The translations under genes and the position numbers were made by a program. A model generated the notes under the pieces. It worked only from the letters and a program-made list of their open reading frames with translations, was not told the origin of the DNA and made no database searches. A DNA stretch of 64,000 nucleotides from an uncultured SAR86 cluster bacterium (lineage in GTDB: Bacteria > Pseudomonadota > Gammaproteobacteria > Magnimaribacterales > AG-339-G14): assembly GCA_902596665.1 (NCBI GenBank), contig CACJUN010000002.1, forward strand, positions 165,710-229,709, read 5' to 3'. Below are positions 47,066-56,096 of the stretch, one piece after another. Each line of letters starts with the position of its first letter. Position 1 is the stretch's first letter.

Positions 47066-47098
47066 ACATGCTTTTTTATCTTATGACAGTAAGCATGT
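47066..47098. repeat. Inverted repeat upstream of the efflux operon
   Basis: Two 8-bp arms, ACATGCTT (47066-47073) and AAGCATGT (47091-47098), are separated by 17 bp just upstream of the extended -10. No T-run follows, so it is not a terminator. It could be an operator for a dimeric regulator, but no regulator gene is adjacent. Confidence 0.35.
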
Positions 47099-47104
47099 CA
47101 ATAA

Positions 47105-47692
47105 TTAAACAGAATGTTTTTCTTTTAATTTTTCAAGAAGGTGAATTTGTTCTTCTTGAGACAGATTAGTTTTGCTTTCTTTTATTGCATTTAATTCTGG
47201 AAGATAAAAGTTGCTGGCATCGCATAGATAGTCCTTTATTGAATCGGACATTAGAGACTGAAACTTTTCAAAACCTTCTCTTTCTTCTGAGCGCCTGAGA
47301 TCAGCCCAACCAAAGTTTTTAGCCGTTTCATATACCAAAGGATGTGACCATTTGAAATTTTCAGGTTCATCTGACCCTAAACAGGCCTCAGCAAAAGCCG
47401 ATTCAATAGACTGAATTCCCTCTTTTTTTAAGTAATGACTTTTAATTTCTTCTAATGATTGACTCAGCGATGGAAGATATTTTGATTTTGAAGTCAATTC
47501 ATCAATTGCTTCGAATATCAAATCCAAAGAGAAGATTTCTAATTTTTTGAGCCACAATTGTTTTGCTAAATTCAAACTAACTTCATCCTTAAAAGCTTTA
47601 TGAAATTGATTGTGATAAGTAATTTCCAATTGAGCAAAAATTAGATTAACCAACTCTATGTGATTATTTGGAATTTTTATTTTTTCGCCCAT
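47105..47692 (-). CDS. Lambda P-like replication protein, candidate DnaB helicase loader
   Basis: At 195 aa. The first part, NLIFAQLEITYHNQF... with K-Q-L-W-L-K-K and a Y-L-P-S-L-S-Q motif, resembles phage lambda P (VFSQLLATF, RRQWVLAF, FLPSPGQF), and the part around HPLVYETAKNFGWADLRRSEE resembles its later helices. Lambda P and DnaC load the replicative helicase. No Walker A motif is present, so it is P-like and not DnaC-like. It overlaps a triple DnaT-domain gene by 16 bp. The match is from memory and weak, so the call is tentative, but the pairing supports it. Confidence 0.55.
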   Translation of the reverse strand: MGEKIKIPNNHIELVNLIFAQLEITYHNQFHKAFKDEVSLNLAKQLWLKKLEIFSLDLIFEAIDELTSKSKYLPSLSQSLEEIKSHYLKKEGIQSIESAFAEACLGSDEPENFKWSHPLVYETAKNFGWADLRRSEEREGFEKFQSLMSDSIKDYLCDASNFYLPELNAIKESKTNLSQEEQIHLLEKLKEKHSV

Positions 47693-48588
47693 TCGGTATT
47701 AGCAAGCCTTTCCAATATGTTGGAACTTTTTTTTGAATCCTTTTCCCAAGAATTCTTTATAAAGTTTATAAATTTATTGTTCCAGTTTGGCGAAATTTCT
47801 CCCGCATCAATCCAATAAAGTCTAAATTCAGGTATTTTTGATTCTATGAAATCAACTGGAATATTTGTTACCTCCAAAACCTTTACGCAATCCTCACTGG
47901 GGAGCCAATCTTTTGACATAGGTTGATCTTCTTTATCACTATCAAGCTTAAAGTTTTTTCTAGCCCACTGTTTTTTTGCATGATTTAAAAAAGTGGAATT
48001 CCAAGAGTTGGATTTAATCCTTTTTTCTTTCCAAAATAAAATAAACTCCGGGAGCAGGCTTTCAATGAAAGAATCACCTATTTCTAAACCTTTAAGAATT
48101 GACCTGGCATCCTCTGAGGGCTGCCAGTTCTTATCTATGAGAACTTTCTTCGATTCTTGATATTCAATTTTTTCCTTTTCTCTCCAATTTTTCAAAGCGT
48201 ATTGAAGAAATTTTGCCTCCTTTAAATGCGGCTTTAAATCTTTTCCTTTCCAAAATAAATTAAAACTTGGAAGCTGATCTCCTAAGAAATCCTCTTCGAT
48301 TCCTAAATTGCATGCTTGTTTAACTAAATCTTCACTAGGATAAAAATTCATGGACTCATCTGGATTGTAAGCATTGTCCTTGGCAGAAATATTGTTGAAA
48401 AGGCCTAAATTATCAAGTTTTTGATAAGAATTTTCTATTTGCGAAACATCCAAGAACCTAAATTCATCCTTCAGAATACTCAAGGAAAAGTTTTCTCGAT
48501 TGTTTTGGAAAAAGTCTAGGATGATTGCTTCAGTAATTCCAAGAGATTCTGCAATTTCTTTTGAGAAAGAGTATTTTTTCCCTGACAT
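47677..48588 (-). CDS. Protein with three tandem DnaT-like DNA-binding domains
   Basis: At 303 aa: an N-terminal winged-helix-like region (about 1-70) and three copies of a 57-residue unit at 81-137, 154-211 and 226-283. Each unit has the pattern (N/K)(W/F)xPSED, a helix ending near F(I/L), then LPxFxLFW (R3: IPEFRLYW), then a closing W-x-x-(K/D). This matches the C-terminal ssDNA-binding domain of primosomal DnaT, which has only one. A role in primosome assembly or replication restart with the downstream P-like protein is inferred. It begins directly after the aroG stop (TAA-ATG). Confidence 0.7.
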   Translation of the reverse strand: MSGKKYSFSKEIAESLGITEAIILDFFQNNRENFSLSILKDEFRFLDVSQIENSYQKLDNLGLFNNISAKDNAYNPDESMNFYPSEDLVKQACNLGIEEDFLGDQLPSFNLFWKGKDLKPHLKEAKFLQYALKNWREKEKIEYQESKKVLIDKNWQPSEDARSILKGLEIGDSFIESLLPEFILFWKEKRIKSNSWNSTFLNHAKKQWARKNFKLDSDKEDQPMSKDWLPSEDCVKVLEVTNIPVDFIESKIPEFRLYWIDAGEISPNWNNKFINFIKNSWEKDSKKSSNILERLANTEWAKK

Positions 48589-49659
48589 TTAAGCTGAAAC
48601 CTTCATATTCTGTCTTCTATTTTTGACAGCACTTGAAAGCAAATTCAGCATAATTTCTGTATCTTCCCAGCCAACACAAGCGTCGGTGATACTTTGTCCG
48701 TATTCGAGCTTATTTTTATTATCGGAGCTTTGGTTTCCCTCAATTAAATTGCTTTCAATCATGACTCCAATGATATTTTTAGATCCAGATGATATCTGGT
48801 TACAAAGGTCTTGATTTACAATCAACTGTTTTTTGAACTGTTTGCTGCTATTCCCATGACTCATATCAACCATGACAGAATCTATTAATCCATTTTCTTT
48901 AAGTATTTTTGATGTTTCTTTTATGTCTTTGTCTTTGTAATTAGGCTCGCTTCCTCCTCTGAGGATCACATGACAATCTTGATTTCCCGCTGAGTTGAAG
49001 ATAGCTGACTTACCCTCTTTGGTAATGGATAAGAAGATGTGTGAATGACTAGCAGCCTTAAGTGCATCAACGGCGACCTTTACTGACCCATTAGTGCTGT
49101 TTTTAAATCCAACAGGACAAGATAACCCAGAAGCTAATTCTCTATGAATCTGACTCTCAGTGGTTCTGGCTCCAATAGCTCCCCAAGATATTAAATCTGA
49201 GATATATTGCGGAGTGATAATATCCAGGTATTCTGTACCTGCAGGCAATCCTAATTCATTTATTTCTAAAAGAAGTTTTCTGGCAGTTTTTAGTCCCTTA
49301 TTTATGTTGAAGCTGTTATCAATATCTGGATCGTTTATCAAACCTTTCCATCCAATTGTGGTTCTAGGTTTTTCAAAATAAACCCTCATCACTATTTTGA
49401 GTTCTTTCGATAAATCATCAGCAAGCGGCTTTAATTTTTTTGCATATTCTATGGCAGCCTTTGGGTCATGAATGGAACAAGGACCTACTACAACTAATAA
49501 ACGGTCATCTTCTTGCTTAAGAATTGAGGATAATTCATTTCTTGATTCATAAACCAGCTTCGATGCTTTTGAAGACAGGGGTAACTTGTCAATTAGCTTG
49601 ATTGGAGGTGTGACCTCCAAAAGTCCTTTAATCCTAGTATTGTCTGTTAAATATTGCAT
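48589..49659 (-). CDS. aroG: 3-Deoxy-7-phosphoheptulonate (DAHP) synthase, type I alpha
   Basis: First committed step of aromatic synthesis. At 356 aa (E. coli AroG 350): VVVGPCSIHDPKAAIEYA, RVYFEKPRTTIGWKG, PAGTEYLDIITPQY, GARTTESQIHRELASG, KNSTNGSVKVAVDAL, and VMVDMSHGNSSK. Whether it is the Phe-, Tyr- or Trp-sensitive isoform is not decided here. It is first in a unit with the DnaT-domain and P-like genes, an unexpected pairing of metabolism and replication, though it may simply be adjacency. Confidence 0.94.
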   Translation of the reverse strand: MQYLTDNTRIKGLLEVTPPIKLIDKLPLSSKASKLVYESRNELSSILKQEDDRLLVVVGPCSIHDPKAAIEYAKKLKPLADDLSKELKIVMRVYFEKPRTTIGWKGLINDPDIDNSFNINKGLKTARKLLLEINELGLPAGTEYLDIITPQYISDLISWGAIGARTTESQIHRELASGLSCPVGFKNSTNGSVKVAVDALKAASHSHIFLSITKEGKSAIFNSAGNQDCHVILRGGSEPNYKDKDIKETSKILKENGLIDSVMVDMSHGNSSKQFKKQLIVNQDLCNQISSGSKNIIGVMIESNLIEGNQSSDNKNKLEYGQSITDACVGWEDTEIMLNLLSSAVKNRRQNMKVSA

Positions 49660-49685
49660 AATTCTTTAAGTGAAAGCATTTTATA

Positions 49686-49691
49686 TATAAT
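49686..49691 (+). promoter_or_regulatory. Possible -10 element of nadE
   Basis: TATAAT lies 34 nt before the nadE GTG in the 66-bp divergent gap to aroG. No good -35 is found at 16-18 bp, and the surrounding TATATATA is ambiguous in direction, so support is weak. Confidence 0.3.
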
Positions 49692-49725
49692 CTCTTCAAT
49701 TTAAAGGTTTTAATCTAAATATACA

Positions 49726-51327
49726 GTGAAAATTTCTCTAGTACAGGAAAATCCCGTTGTTGGCGATATAGAAGGTAATACTTCTATAGCAAAAGATTAC
49801 ATTTTGAAATTTGAATCATCTGGTTCAGATCTCATTGTATTTAGTGAGCTATTTATTACAGGTTATCCTCCTGAAGATTTATTATTGAGAGACGATTTTC
49901 TTATTTCTGCACAAAAAAGTGTTGAAAATTTGTCATCATCAATAAAAAAATCAAAGGTTTTAATTGGACTGCCAACAAAGAAAGATGGCAAAAGATACAA
50001 TTCTGCTGCTTTAATCGATAAGTCTGGAATCATTCAAATCTATGATAAACATGTTCTTCCAAACTATATCGAATTTGATGAAAAGAGATATTTTTCTAAT
50101 GGCAGCTCCAAGAACTTCTTTCAATTAAATGATCTCAAAGTAGGACTTTCAATTTGTGAAGATATTTGGGATGAAGGATTTATAGATTTGCAAAAAGAAA
50201 ATAATCTTGACCTTCTCATAAATCTGAGTGCTTCGCCATTCACCGCCAGCAAGAAAGAAGAGAGAGGCAATGTTTTTGCCAAGATCTCTGAAAAGTTAAA
50301 TATTCCTTTGATTTACGTAAATCAAACAGGAGGACAAGATGAACTGGTTTTTGATGGCACTTCCTCAGTAATCAATAAACAAGGTGATGTGACTATTGAA
50401 CTTAAAAGCTTTGCGACTGACTCTATTCAATTTAATCATGAAGATATAAATAATAGTTCAATCAAAGAAAAAACATCAAACAGATTGAAAGATCTTTATG
50501 ATTCATTAGTTCTAGCTACAAAAGACTACGTAGAAAAAAATAACTTCAAAGGAGTGCTAATTGGTTCATCCGGCGGTATTGACTCTGCTTTGACGACAAC
50601 GATTGCAACAGATGCTCTTGGTTCAGAAAAAGTTAGAACGATAATGATGCCTTTTAAATATACTGCAGACATAAGCATCAATGATGCTGCACTTTTGGCA
50701 AAGAATTTAGAAATCAATCATCAAGAAATTCCAATAGAGAAGGTTTATGACGCTCACATGAGCAAGCTTTCTGAAATTTTTAACAATAAAAAAATAGATA
50801 AAACCGAAGAAAATTTGCAGTCAAGAATTCGAGGAGTGACTCTGATGGCAATTTCAAATAAAGACGGTTTATTAGTTCTCACAACGGGAAATAAAAGTGA
50901 AACTGCAGTTGGCTACTCGACGTTATACGGCGATACTGCGGGAGGATTTGCAGTTTTAAAAGATGTATCAAAGACATTGGTTTACGAACTATCAAAATAT
51001 AGAAATGGATTAAATGAAGTCATTCCAGAAAGAATCATTACAAGACCCCCAAGCGCTGAACTAGCTCCAGATCAAAAAGATTCTGATTCCCTGCCAGATT
51101 ATGAAATATTGGATCCAATAATAGAGCTCTATGTAGAAAAGGATTTTTCTGTAAAAGAGATAATTCAAGAAGGTTTTGATGAGAAGACTGTAGAAAAAAT
51201 AATCGGACTTATTGATTTCAATGAGTACAAAAGAAGGCAGGCTCCATTGGGAGTGAAAATATCCGATAGAAATTTTGACAAGGGTAGAAGATATCCTATT
51301 ACCAATTTATGGAAACCCAATATATAG
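49726..51327 (+). CDS. nadE: Glutamine-dependent NAD+ synthetase
   Basis: Amidates nicotinate adenine dinucleotide with glutamine nitrogen. At 533 aa, fused as in many bacteria: a nitrilase-type glutaminase (about 1-240) with Glu41 (FSELFITGYPPED) and the nucleophile Cys144 in LSICEDIWDEG, then the synthetase with the P-loop GSSGGIDSA (280-288), GNKSETAVGYSTLYGD and PPSAELAPDQ. Starts at GTG 49726; no ATG fits. It is another direct consumer of glutamine in this window but has no aptamer in its short leader. Confidence 0.95.
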   Translation: MKISLVQENPVVGDIEGNTSIAKDYILKFESSGSDLIVFSELFITGYPPEDLLLRDDFLISAQKSVENLSSSIKKSKVLIGLPTKKDGKRYNSAALIDKSGIIQIYDKHVLPNYIEFDEKRYFSNGSSKNFFQLNDLKVGLSICEDIWDEGFIDLQKENNLDLLINLSASPFTASKKEERGNVFAKISEKLNIPLIYVNQTGGQDELVFDGTSSVINKQGDVTIELKSFATDSIQFNHEDINNSSIKEKTSNRLKDLYDSLVLATKDYVEKNNFKGVLIGSSGGIDSALTTTIATDALGSEKVRTIMMPFKYTADISINDAALLAKNLEINHQEIPIEKVYDAHMSKLSEIFNNKKIDKTEENLQSRIRGVTLMAISNKDGLLVLTTGNKSETAVGYSTLYGDTAGGFAVLKDVSKTLVYELSKYRNGLNEVIPERIITRPPSAELAPDQKDSDSLPDYEILDPIIELYVEKDFSVKEIIQEGFDEKTVEKIIGLIDFNEYKRRQAPLGVKISDRNFDKGRRYPITNLWKPNI

Positions 51328-51374
51328 GGTTATAGTAAGAAAAAAATCACTACATTTTGTGCTTTTGAAGGCAA

Positions 51375-52220
51375 TTGAGCTATAATTCGCTCAAAACAGC
51401 TGTGGATACAATAAGAGACATCAATAAAGCTGAACAACAAGAATTGCCTCTAAAATTGCAAGGCGAGAATATATCTGACCTTCCCGAAGATTTATACATC
51501 CCACCTAATTCTCTAAGAATATTTTTAGATTCATTTGAAGGCCCGTTAGACCTCCTTTTGTATTTTATTAAGAAGCAGAACCTTGATATTGCCAACATCG
51601 ATGTTTCTTTAATTACTGATCAATATATTTCATACATAAACCTCATGGAAGAACTTCAGTTTGATTTGGCTGGTGAATACCTAGTCATGTCTGCTTATCT
51701 TGCTGAAATAAAATCTAGGATTCTGCTACCTTCACTATCTGAAGATGATGAGATAGAAGACGATCCGAGATCAGAATTAATTAGAAGACTTCAAGAATAC
51801 GAGAGATATAAAAAAGCATCTGAAAGCTTAAATGATATTCCAATGGTAAACAGAGATTTTTATCTCGCTAGTGCAGCAAAACCTGAATTTGAAGCATCAA
51901 AAGAAAAACCAAAGATTACCGGAGAAGACTTAGTGCTTATTTTTAATGAGCTTAAAGAAAGAATAAGTCTTAATAAAAGTCATGTTATTGATTTTGAAGA
52001 ACTTTCTACAAGAGAAAGGATGACCGAAATTCTTGAATTACTCCAACAAAGTGACTTGATAGCTTTCAATGATTTGATAAAGAAATCAGAAGGAAAGATG
52101 GGCGTTGCAGTTGTCTTGTTAGCAATCATGGAGTTACTTAAAGATTCACTAATAAAGGGGATTCAAAACGAACCTTTTGGGAAAATCCATCTTTCAAAAA
52201 AAATTACAGGCGTCCACTAA
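51375..52220 (+). CDS. scpA: Segregation and condensation protein A
   Basis: Kleisin subunit that bridges the Smc heads. At 281 aa, the N-terminal kleisin motif is DSFEGPLDLLLYFIKKQNLD and it continues with QYISYINLMEELQFDLAGEYLVMSA and AEIKSRILLP. The C-terminal winged helix is near FNDLIKKSEGKMGVAVVLLAIMEL. Start is TTG (51375). The stop is followed at once by the scpB ATG. Confidence 0.93.
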   Translation: MSYNSLKTAVDTIRDINKAEQQELPLKLQGENISDLPEDLYIPPNSLRIFLDSFEGPLDLLLYFIKKQNLDIANIDVSLITDQYISYINLMEELQFDLAGEYLVMSAYLAEIKSRILLPSLSEDDEIEDDPRSELIRRLQEYERYKKASESLNDIPMVNRDFYLASAAKPEFEASKEKPKITGEDLVLIFNELKERISLNKSHVIDFEELSTRERMTEILELLQQSDLIAFNDLIKKSEGKMGVAVVLLAIMELLKDSLIKGIQNEPFGKIHLSKKITGVH

Positions 52221-52820
52221 ATGAATGCGATCACACTTTCAAAAATTATTGAGGCGATACTTCTATCGTCTGGCAGACCTTTAAGCGAAAAAGAGATCAC
52301 TAACCTATTCGACGAAGAAGAAAAACCATCTCATTCAGAATTTAAAGATGCTTTAGATTTGATTGAGCAAAATTCTCAAAATAATTCTTTTACTTTATCT
52401 AGGGTTGCAAGTGGATTTAGACTTCAGGTTGATCAAGCTTATGCCCCTTACATTGCTAAAATTTGGCAAGAGAAGAATCAAAGATATTCCAGAGCGTTAA
52501 TGGAGACGATAACTTTGATAGCCTACAAGCAGCCCATAACAAGAAGCGAGATAGAGGAAGTTAGAGGAGTTTCAGTAAGCAGTAATTTAATTAAGAATTT
52601 ATTTGAAAAGGGATGGATTAAAGTTGTCGGTATTAGAGATGTTCCTGGAAAACCAAGTTTGCTAGGTACTACAAAAGAGTTTCTTGATGACTTAGGGCTC
52701 AAGAAACTATCTGATTTGCCTTCTTTACCTGAAATAAATATTTCTACTGAATCTAGCATGCTATTACCTTTGGAGGATCCAGACCAAAATTCCATTGAGG
52801 GAAATGAGATAATCCAGTGA
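52221..52820 (+). CDS. scpB: Segregation and condensation protein B
   Basis: Dimeric winged-helix partner of ScpA in the Smc complex. At 199 aa: IIEAILLSSGRPLSEKEI, a middle with FRLQVDQAYAPYIAKIW, and the conserved ALMETITLIAYKQPITRSEIE followed by RGVSVSSNLIKNL and GWIKVVGIRDVPGKPSLLGTT. The acidic tail is variable. It overlaps rluB by 4 bp. Confidence 0.95.
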   Translation: MNAITLSKIIEAILLSSGRPLSEKEITNLFDEEEKPSHSEFKDALDLIEQNSQNNSFTLSRVASGFRLQVDQAYAPYIAKIWQEKNQRYSRALMETITLIAYKQPITRSEIEEVRGVSVSSNLIKNLFEKGWIKVVGIRDVPGKPSLLGTTKEFLDDLGLKKLSDLPSLPEINISTESSMLLPLEDPDQNSIEGNEIIQ

Positions 52821-53542
52821 AAGAAAGAATCCAAAAGGTTCTTTCCGATTCAGGCATCGCATCTCGACGGCAAATAGAAAAGTTCATTCAAGAAAAAAGA
52901 ATCTTTGTTGGCGACAGACTCGCCAAGCTTGGAGAGAAAATTTCAAGAGATGATCAAATTTTCCTGGATGGAAAAAAAATTACTCTAAATGTTAATAATA
53001 AGTTAAGAGTATTAGCTTTAAATAAACCTGAAGGGTTTGAATGCACTAGATCAGAAAAAAGCCCTAAGAAAAAAATATTTGATTTGTTGCCACCTGAAAA
53101 AAACTTCAGATGGATATCAGTAGGTAGATTGGACTTAAACACCTCAGGCCTTCTTTTGCTTACAAATAATGGGCGAGTTGCCAATCAACTAATGCATCCC
53201 TCATCAATGCTTGATAGAGAATACATTGCTCGTATAAGGGGAGAAGTTGAACCAGCTGATATAGAAAAATTAAAAAAAGGCATTCAAATTGATGGAAATA
53301 GAATGAAATTCAATGATTTAGTTGAAGGCAGGATAACCAAATCCCACTCTTGGTTTGCTCTTGTCATACAAGAGGGAAAAAATAGAGAAGTCAGAAAGCT
53401 ATGGAATGCATTAGGCTACGAAGTAAGTCGCCTTAAGAGAGTAAGGTACGCAAATATTTTTTTACCCTCTTCGTTAAAGCAGGGTTCCTATAAGGAACTG
53501 AGCCAAAAAGAAATTGATAACTTAGTCAAGAATCTCTCTTAG
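52817..53542 (+). CDS. rluB: 23S rRNA pseudouridine synthase RluB
   Basis: Modifies U2605 of 23S rRNA. At 241 aa: an N-terminal S4 RNA-binding domain (RIQKVLSDSGIASRRQIEKF), then the RsuA-type catalytic core with VGRLDLNTSGLLLLTNNG holding the catalytic Asp, and YIARIRGEV, VIQEGKNREVRKLWNALG. The scpA-scpB-rluB order is standard and supports RluB over RsuA/RluE. GTG start at 52817. Its end overlaps the convergent phosphatase by 21 bp. Confidence 0.92.
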   Translation: MKERIQKVLSDSGIASRRQIEKFIQEKRIFVGDRLAKLGEKISRDDQIFLDGKKITLNVNNKLRVLALNKPEGFECTRSEKSPKKKIFDLLPPEKNFRWISVGRLDLNTSGLLLLTNNGRVANQLMHPSSMLDREYIARIRGEVEPADIEKLKKGIQIDGNRMKFNDLVEGRITKSHSWFALVIQEGKNREVRKLWNALGYEVSRLKRVRYANIFLPSSLKQGSYKELSQKEIDNLVKNLS

Positions 53543-54181
53543 GGATTTAATTTTAACAATATCGTTTAAATCCTCATCTTTAATGGAGTTATTATGATAG
53601 CCATATTCTGCAAATATAAATGAGGTTTTCGCACGTTTTGAGGCCTCGAAATCTTTGAAATGGTCTCCAAAAAAAAGAGTATTTTCAGGAGAACAATTTA
53701 ACTTCTTCATGGCTAAATTTATACCGCTTGGATCAGGTTTTCGTCTGTTCTCAGCATCTTCTGGAGAGATAACTATATCTGCCATTTCATCCCATTTATT
53801 AAAATTTGAGATTTTATCAGTGAGGAATTTAGGTTTATTTGTAACTATCCCCCACTTTTTATTATTATCTTTGATGAATTTTATGAGTTCTTCAAAGCCT
53901 TCAAATGTTTTGGAGTCAGTGCATATTTTTTCGTACTCCTCAATAAGATCTTTTCTTAGATTTTCGAAATTGGCATGATTATCTGAAATTGAGAATCCAA
54001 GTGAAATCAAAGCTCCGGCACCCTCAGAAACAATTTGTCTTACAGATGAAAATTCTTTTTCAATTAACTTCTTTTGCTGAAGCAAAAAATTAAGAGACAC
54101 ATGAAATTCTTTAGCAGTATCCAGAATGGTGCCATCCAAATCAAAGAGGTACAGGTCTATATCACTGTGGTTTATGAGCAT
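53522..54181 (-). CDS. HAD-family phosphatase, MupP/Gph type
   Basis: At 219 aa, with motif I FDLDGTILD (13-21), motif II VTNKP, and motif IV FFGDHFKDFEAS. Gph (phosphoglycolate phosphatase) and MupP (MurNAc-6-phosphate phosphatase of cell-wall recycling) are near relatives. The position directly after ubiG is that of MupP in Pseudomonas, which makes MupP likely, but the substrate cannot be read from sequence alone. It overlaps ubiG by 20 bp. Confidence 0.8.
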   Translation of the reverse strand: MLINHSDIDLYLFDLDGTILDTAKEFHVSLNFLLQQKKLIEKEFSSVRQIVSEGAGALISLGFSISDNHANFENLRKDLIEEYEKICTDSKTFEGFEELIKFIKDNNKKWGIVTNKPKFLTDKISNFNKWDEMADIVISPEDAENRRKPDPSGINLAMKKLNCSPENTLFFGDHFKDFEASKRAKTSFIFAEYGYHNNSIKDEDLNDIVKIKSLREILD

Positions 54182-54854
54182 GAACTAAATAGTTAACTGT
54201 AACATCATCACCTAACCAATAGTTTCCTGAAAGTGGGTTGTAGCTCATTCCAATGATTTCTTTAACTTCTAACCCCGACCTTGTCATAAAACCATGAAGT
54301 TCTGATGGTTTAATGAACTTATTGAAATCATGAGTGCCTTTGGGTAATAAATTAAGAATGTATTCAGCTCCAATAATTGCAAAAAGAAAGGATTTTGGAT
54401 TTCTATTGATAGTTGAAAAAAACACTTCGCCGCCCGGTTTACATAAATCTGAGCAAGTCTTAACGAGCAATTCAGGATCAGGAACATGTTCTATAGCTTC
54501 AAGACAAGAGACGATATCAAAAGCTTTCTTTTCAACAAGCAAGCTTTCAGCTTCTCCGAGAATATAGCTTATGTCTTTGTTGCTTTTTGAAGCATGAAGT
54601 TTCGCTGTTTCTATTGCAATTTCTGATATATCAACTCCTGTGACTTGCGCTCCAAAATCGTATAAAGCTTCTGTTAATAATCCACCACCACAAGCAACAT
54701 CAAGAACCTCTAAATTATTTACGTTTTTTTTGTCATTAATATAATTTGAACGTAGAGGATTAATTTTATGTAGAGGTGCAAATTTTCCAGAAGGATCCCA
54801 CCACTCTTTTGCTATTTTATTGAACTTATCTTTTTCTGCTTGATCGATATTCAT
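54162..54854 (-). CDS. ubiG: Ubiquinone biosynthesis O-methyltransferase
   Basis: SAM-dependent enzyme for both O-methylations of ubiquinone synthesis. At 230 aa: the UbiG opening EKDKFNKIAKEWWDPSGKFA with PLHKINPLR, motif I LDVACGGGLLTEAL, GVDISEIAIE, CLEAIEHVPDP, and GTHDFNKFIKPSEL. ATG start at 54854. The cell therefore makes ubiquinone and respires aerobically, which fits a marine aerobe. Confidence 0.95.
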   Translation of the reverse strand: MNIDQAEKDKFNKIAKEWWDPSGKFAPLHKINPLRSNYINDKKNVNNLEVLDVACGGGLLTEALYDFGAQVTGVDISEIAIETAKLHASKSNKDISYILGEAESLLVEKKAFDIVSCLEAIEHVPDPELLVKTCSDLCKPGGEVFFSTINRNPKSFLFAIIGAEYILNLLPKGTHDFNKFIKPSELHGFMTRSGLEVKEIIGMSYNPLSGNYWLGDDVTVNYLVHAHKPQ

Positions 54855-54973
54855 ATTTCTGACAATCTGAGATCAGTATATTGAATTACATTGTAAAAAA
54901 AAGTTAAAGCTTCATTTATATTAAGCTTAATACTTTGATTAAAATTAATTCTTACTTTTATTTAAAACTTGAA

Positions 54974-56092
54974 ATGAAAATATTCTTTCCAAAGGAATCT
55001 GAAAAAGAAACAAGATCTGCTCTGGATCTTGCTTCTGCTCAGAGGTTGATCGATCTTGGAATAGAAGTTTCGTTTGAATCAGGAGTCACTCAAAAGATAG
55101 ATATCGCAGATCAAGATTTAATAGATATAGGATGCAAAAATGAATCTAGATCAGAGGGTTTATCTAATTCAGAAATTATTTCCTCAGTAAATCATTTGCC
55201 TTTATCAGACTTGGATTCAGTTTCTGAAAATACTTTAACTATAAGTTTTCTTGATGTGTTCAATGAAAAAGAATTTTTAGAGAAGCTAAAACAAAGAAAG
55301 ATCATTTCTATCAGTATGGAATTAATTCCAAGAATCACAAGAGCTCAAAAAATGGATGCATTATCATCTCAGGCTAATTTAGCAGGGTATTCAGCAGTAA
55401 TGTTGGCATCATCTGAAATGAATAAAGCAATGCCAATGATGATGACAGCTGCAGGAACAATTTCTCCCGCAAGAGTTTTTGTAATCGGTGTTGGAGTTGC
55501 AGGACTTCAAGCTATGGCAACTGCAAAAAGACTTGGAGCTCGCGTTGAAGCATTCGATACAAGACCAGCAGTTGAAGAACAAGTGAAGTCTCTAGGCGCA
55601 AGATTTATAAAAATAGATATCGGTGAAACTGAAGAGACTGATCAAGGCTATGCAAAAGAATTAACAGAGAAACAATTAGAGTTACAAAGAGAAGGAATGA
55701 AAAAGGTTTGTGGATACTCAGATATTGTAATAACTACGGCACAAGTTTTTGGTAAGCCAGCTCCCAGAATTTTATCTGAAGATATGATCTCTAGCATGCA
55801 GCCAGGAAGTGTCATAGTTGATATGGCTGTTACCTCAGGTGGAAATGTCGAAGGTTCTATCTTAGGCGAGACTGTCGAAAAAAATGGGGTGAAAATAATA
55901 GGGCATGAAAATCTTCCAGGGTATGTTCCGGAACATTCCACTCAAGTATATGCAAGCAATATTTATAATTTAATTGAAGAGTTTTGGGATAAAGATACTA
56001 AAAAACTCGAATTAGATGAATCAGATGAAATTTTAAAAAGCTGCATAGTCACTAAAGATGGTAATTACATATCAGAAATTCTAAGGAGATAA
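54974..56092 (+). CDS. pntA: NAD(P) transhydrogenase subunit alpha part 1 (NAD-binding domain I)
   Basis: Soluble NAD(H)-binding domain of proton-translocating transhydrogenase. I chose the ATG at 54974 (372 aa, MKIFFPKESEKETR) over a TTG at 54935 that would add a stretch unlike the family. Motifs: SMELIPRITRAQKMDALSSQ, the Rossmann GVGVAGLQAMATAKRLGA, and DTRPAVEEQVKSLGA. The alpha subunit is split: the membrane part is encoded by the next gene. The 119 bp upstream show only weak AT-rich patterns. Confidence 0.95.
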   Translation: MKIFFPKESEKETRSALDLASAQRLIDLGIEVSFESGVTQKIDIADQDLIDIGCKNESRSEGLSNSEIISSVNHLPLSDLDSVSENTLTISFLDVFNEKEFLEKLKQRKIISISMELIPRITRAQKMDALSSQANLAGYSAVMLASSEMNKAMPMMMTAAGTISPARVFVIGVGVAGLQAMATAKRLGARVEAFDTRPAVEEQVKSLGARFIKIDIGETEETDQGYAKELTEKQLELQREGMKKVCGYSDIVITTAQVFGKPAPRILSEDMISSMQPGSVIVDMAVTSGGNVEGSILGETVEKNGVKIIGHENLPGYVPEHSTQVYASNIYNLIEEFWDKDTKKLELDESDEILKSCIVTKDGNYISEILRR

Positions 56093-56096
56093 TTTA

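Noticed and set aside
54900..54935. Twin AAGCTT sites upstream of pntA as a regulatory hairpin
   Set aside because: Six base pairs, AT-rich, with imperfect flanks; could be chance.
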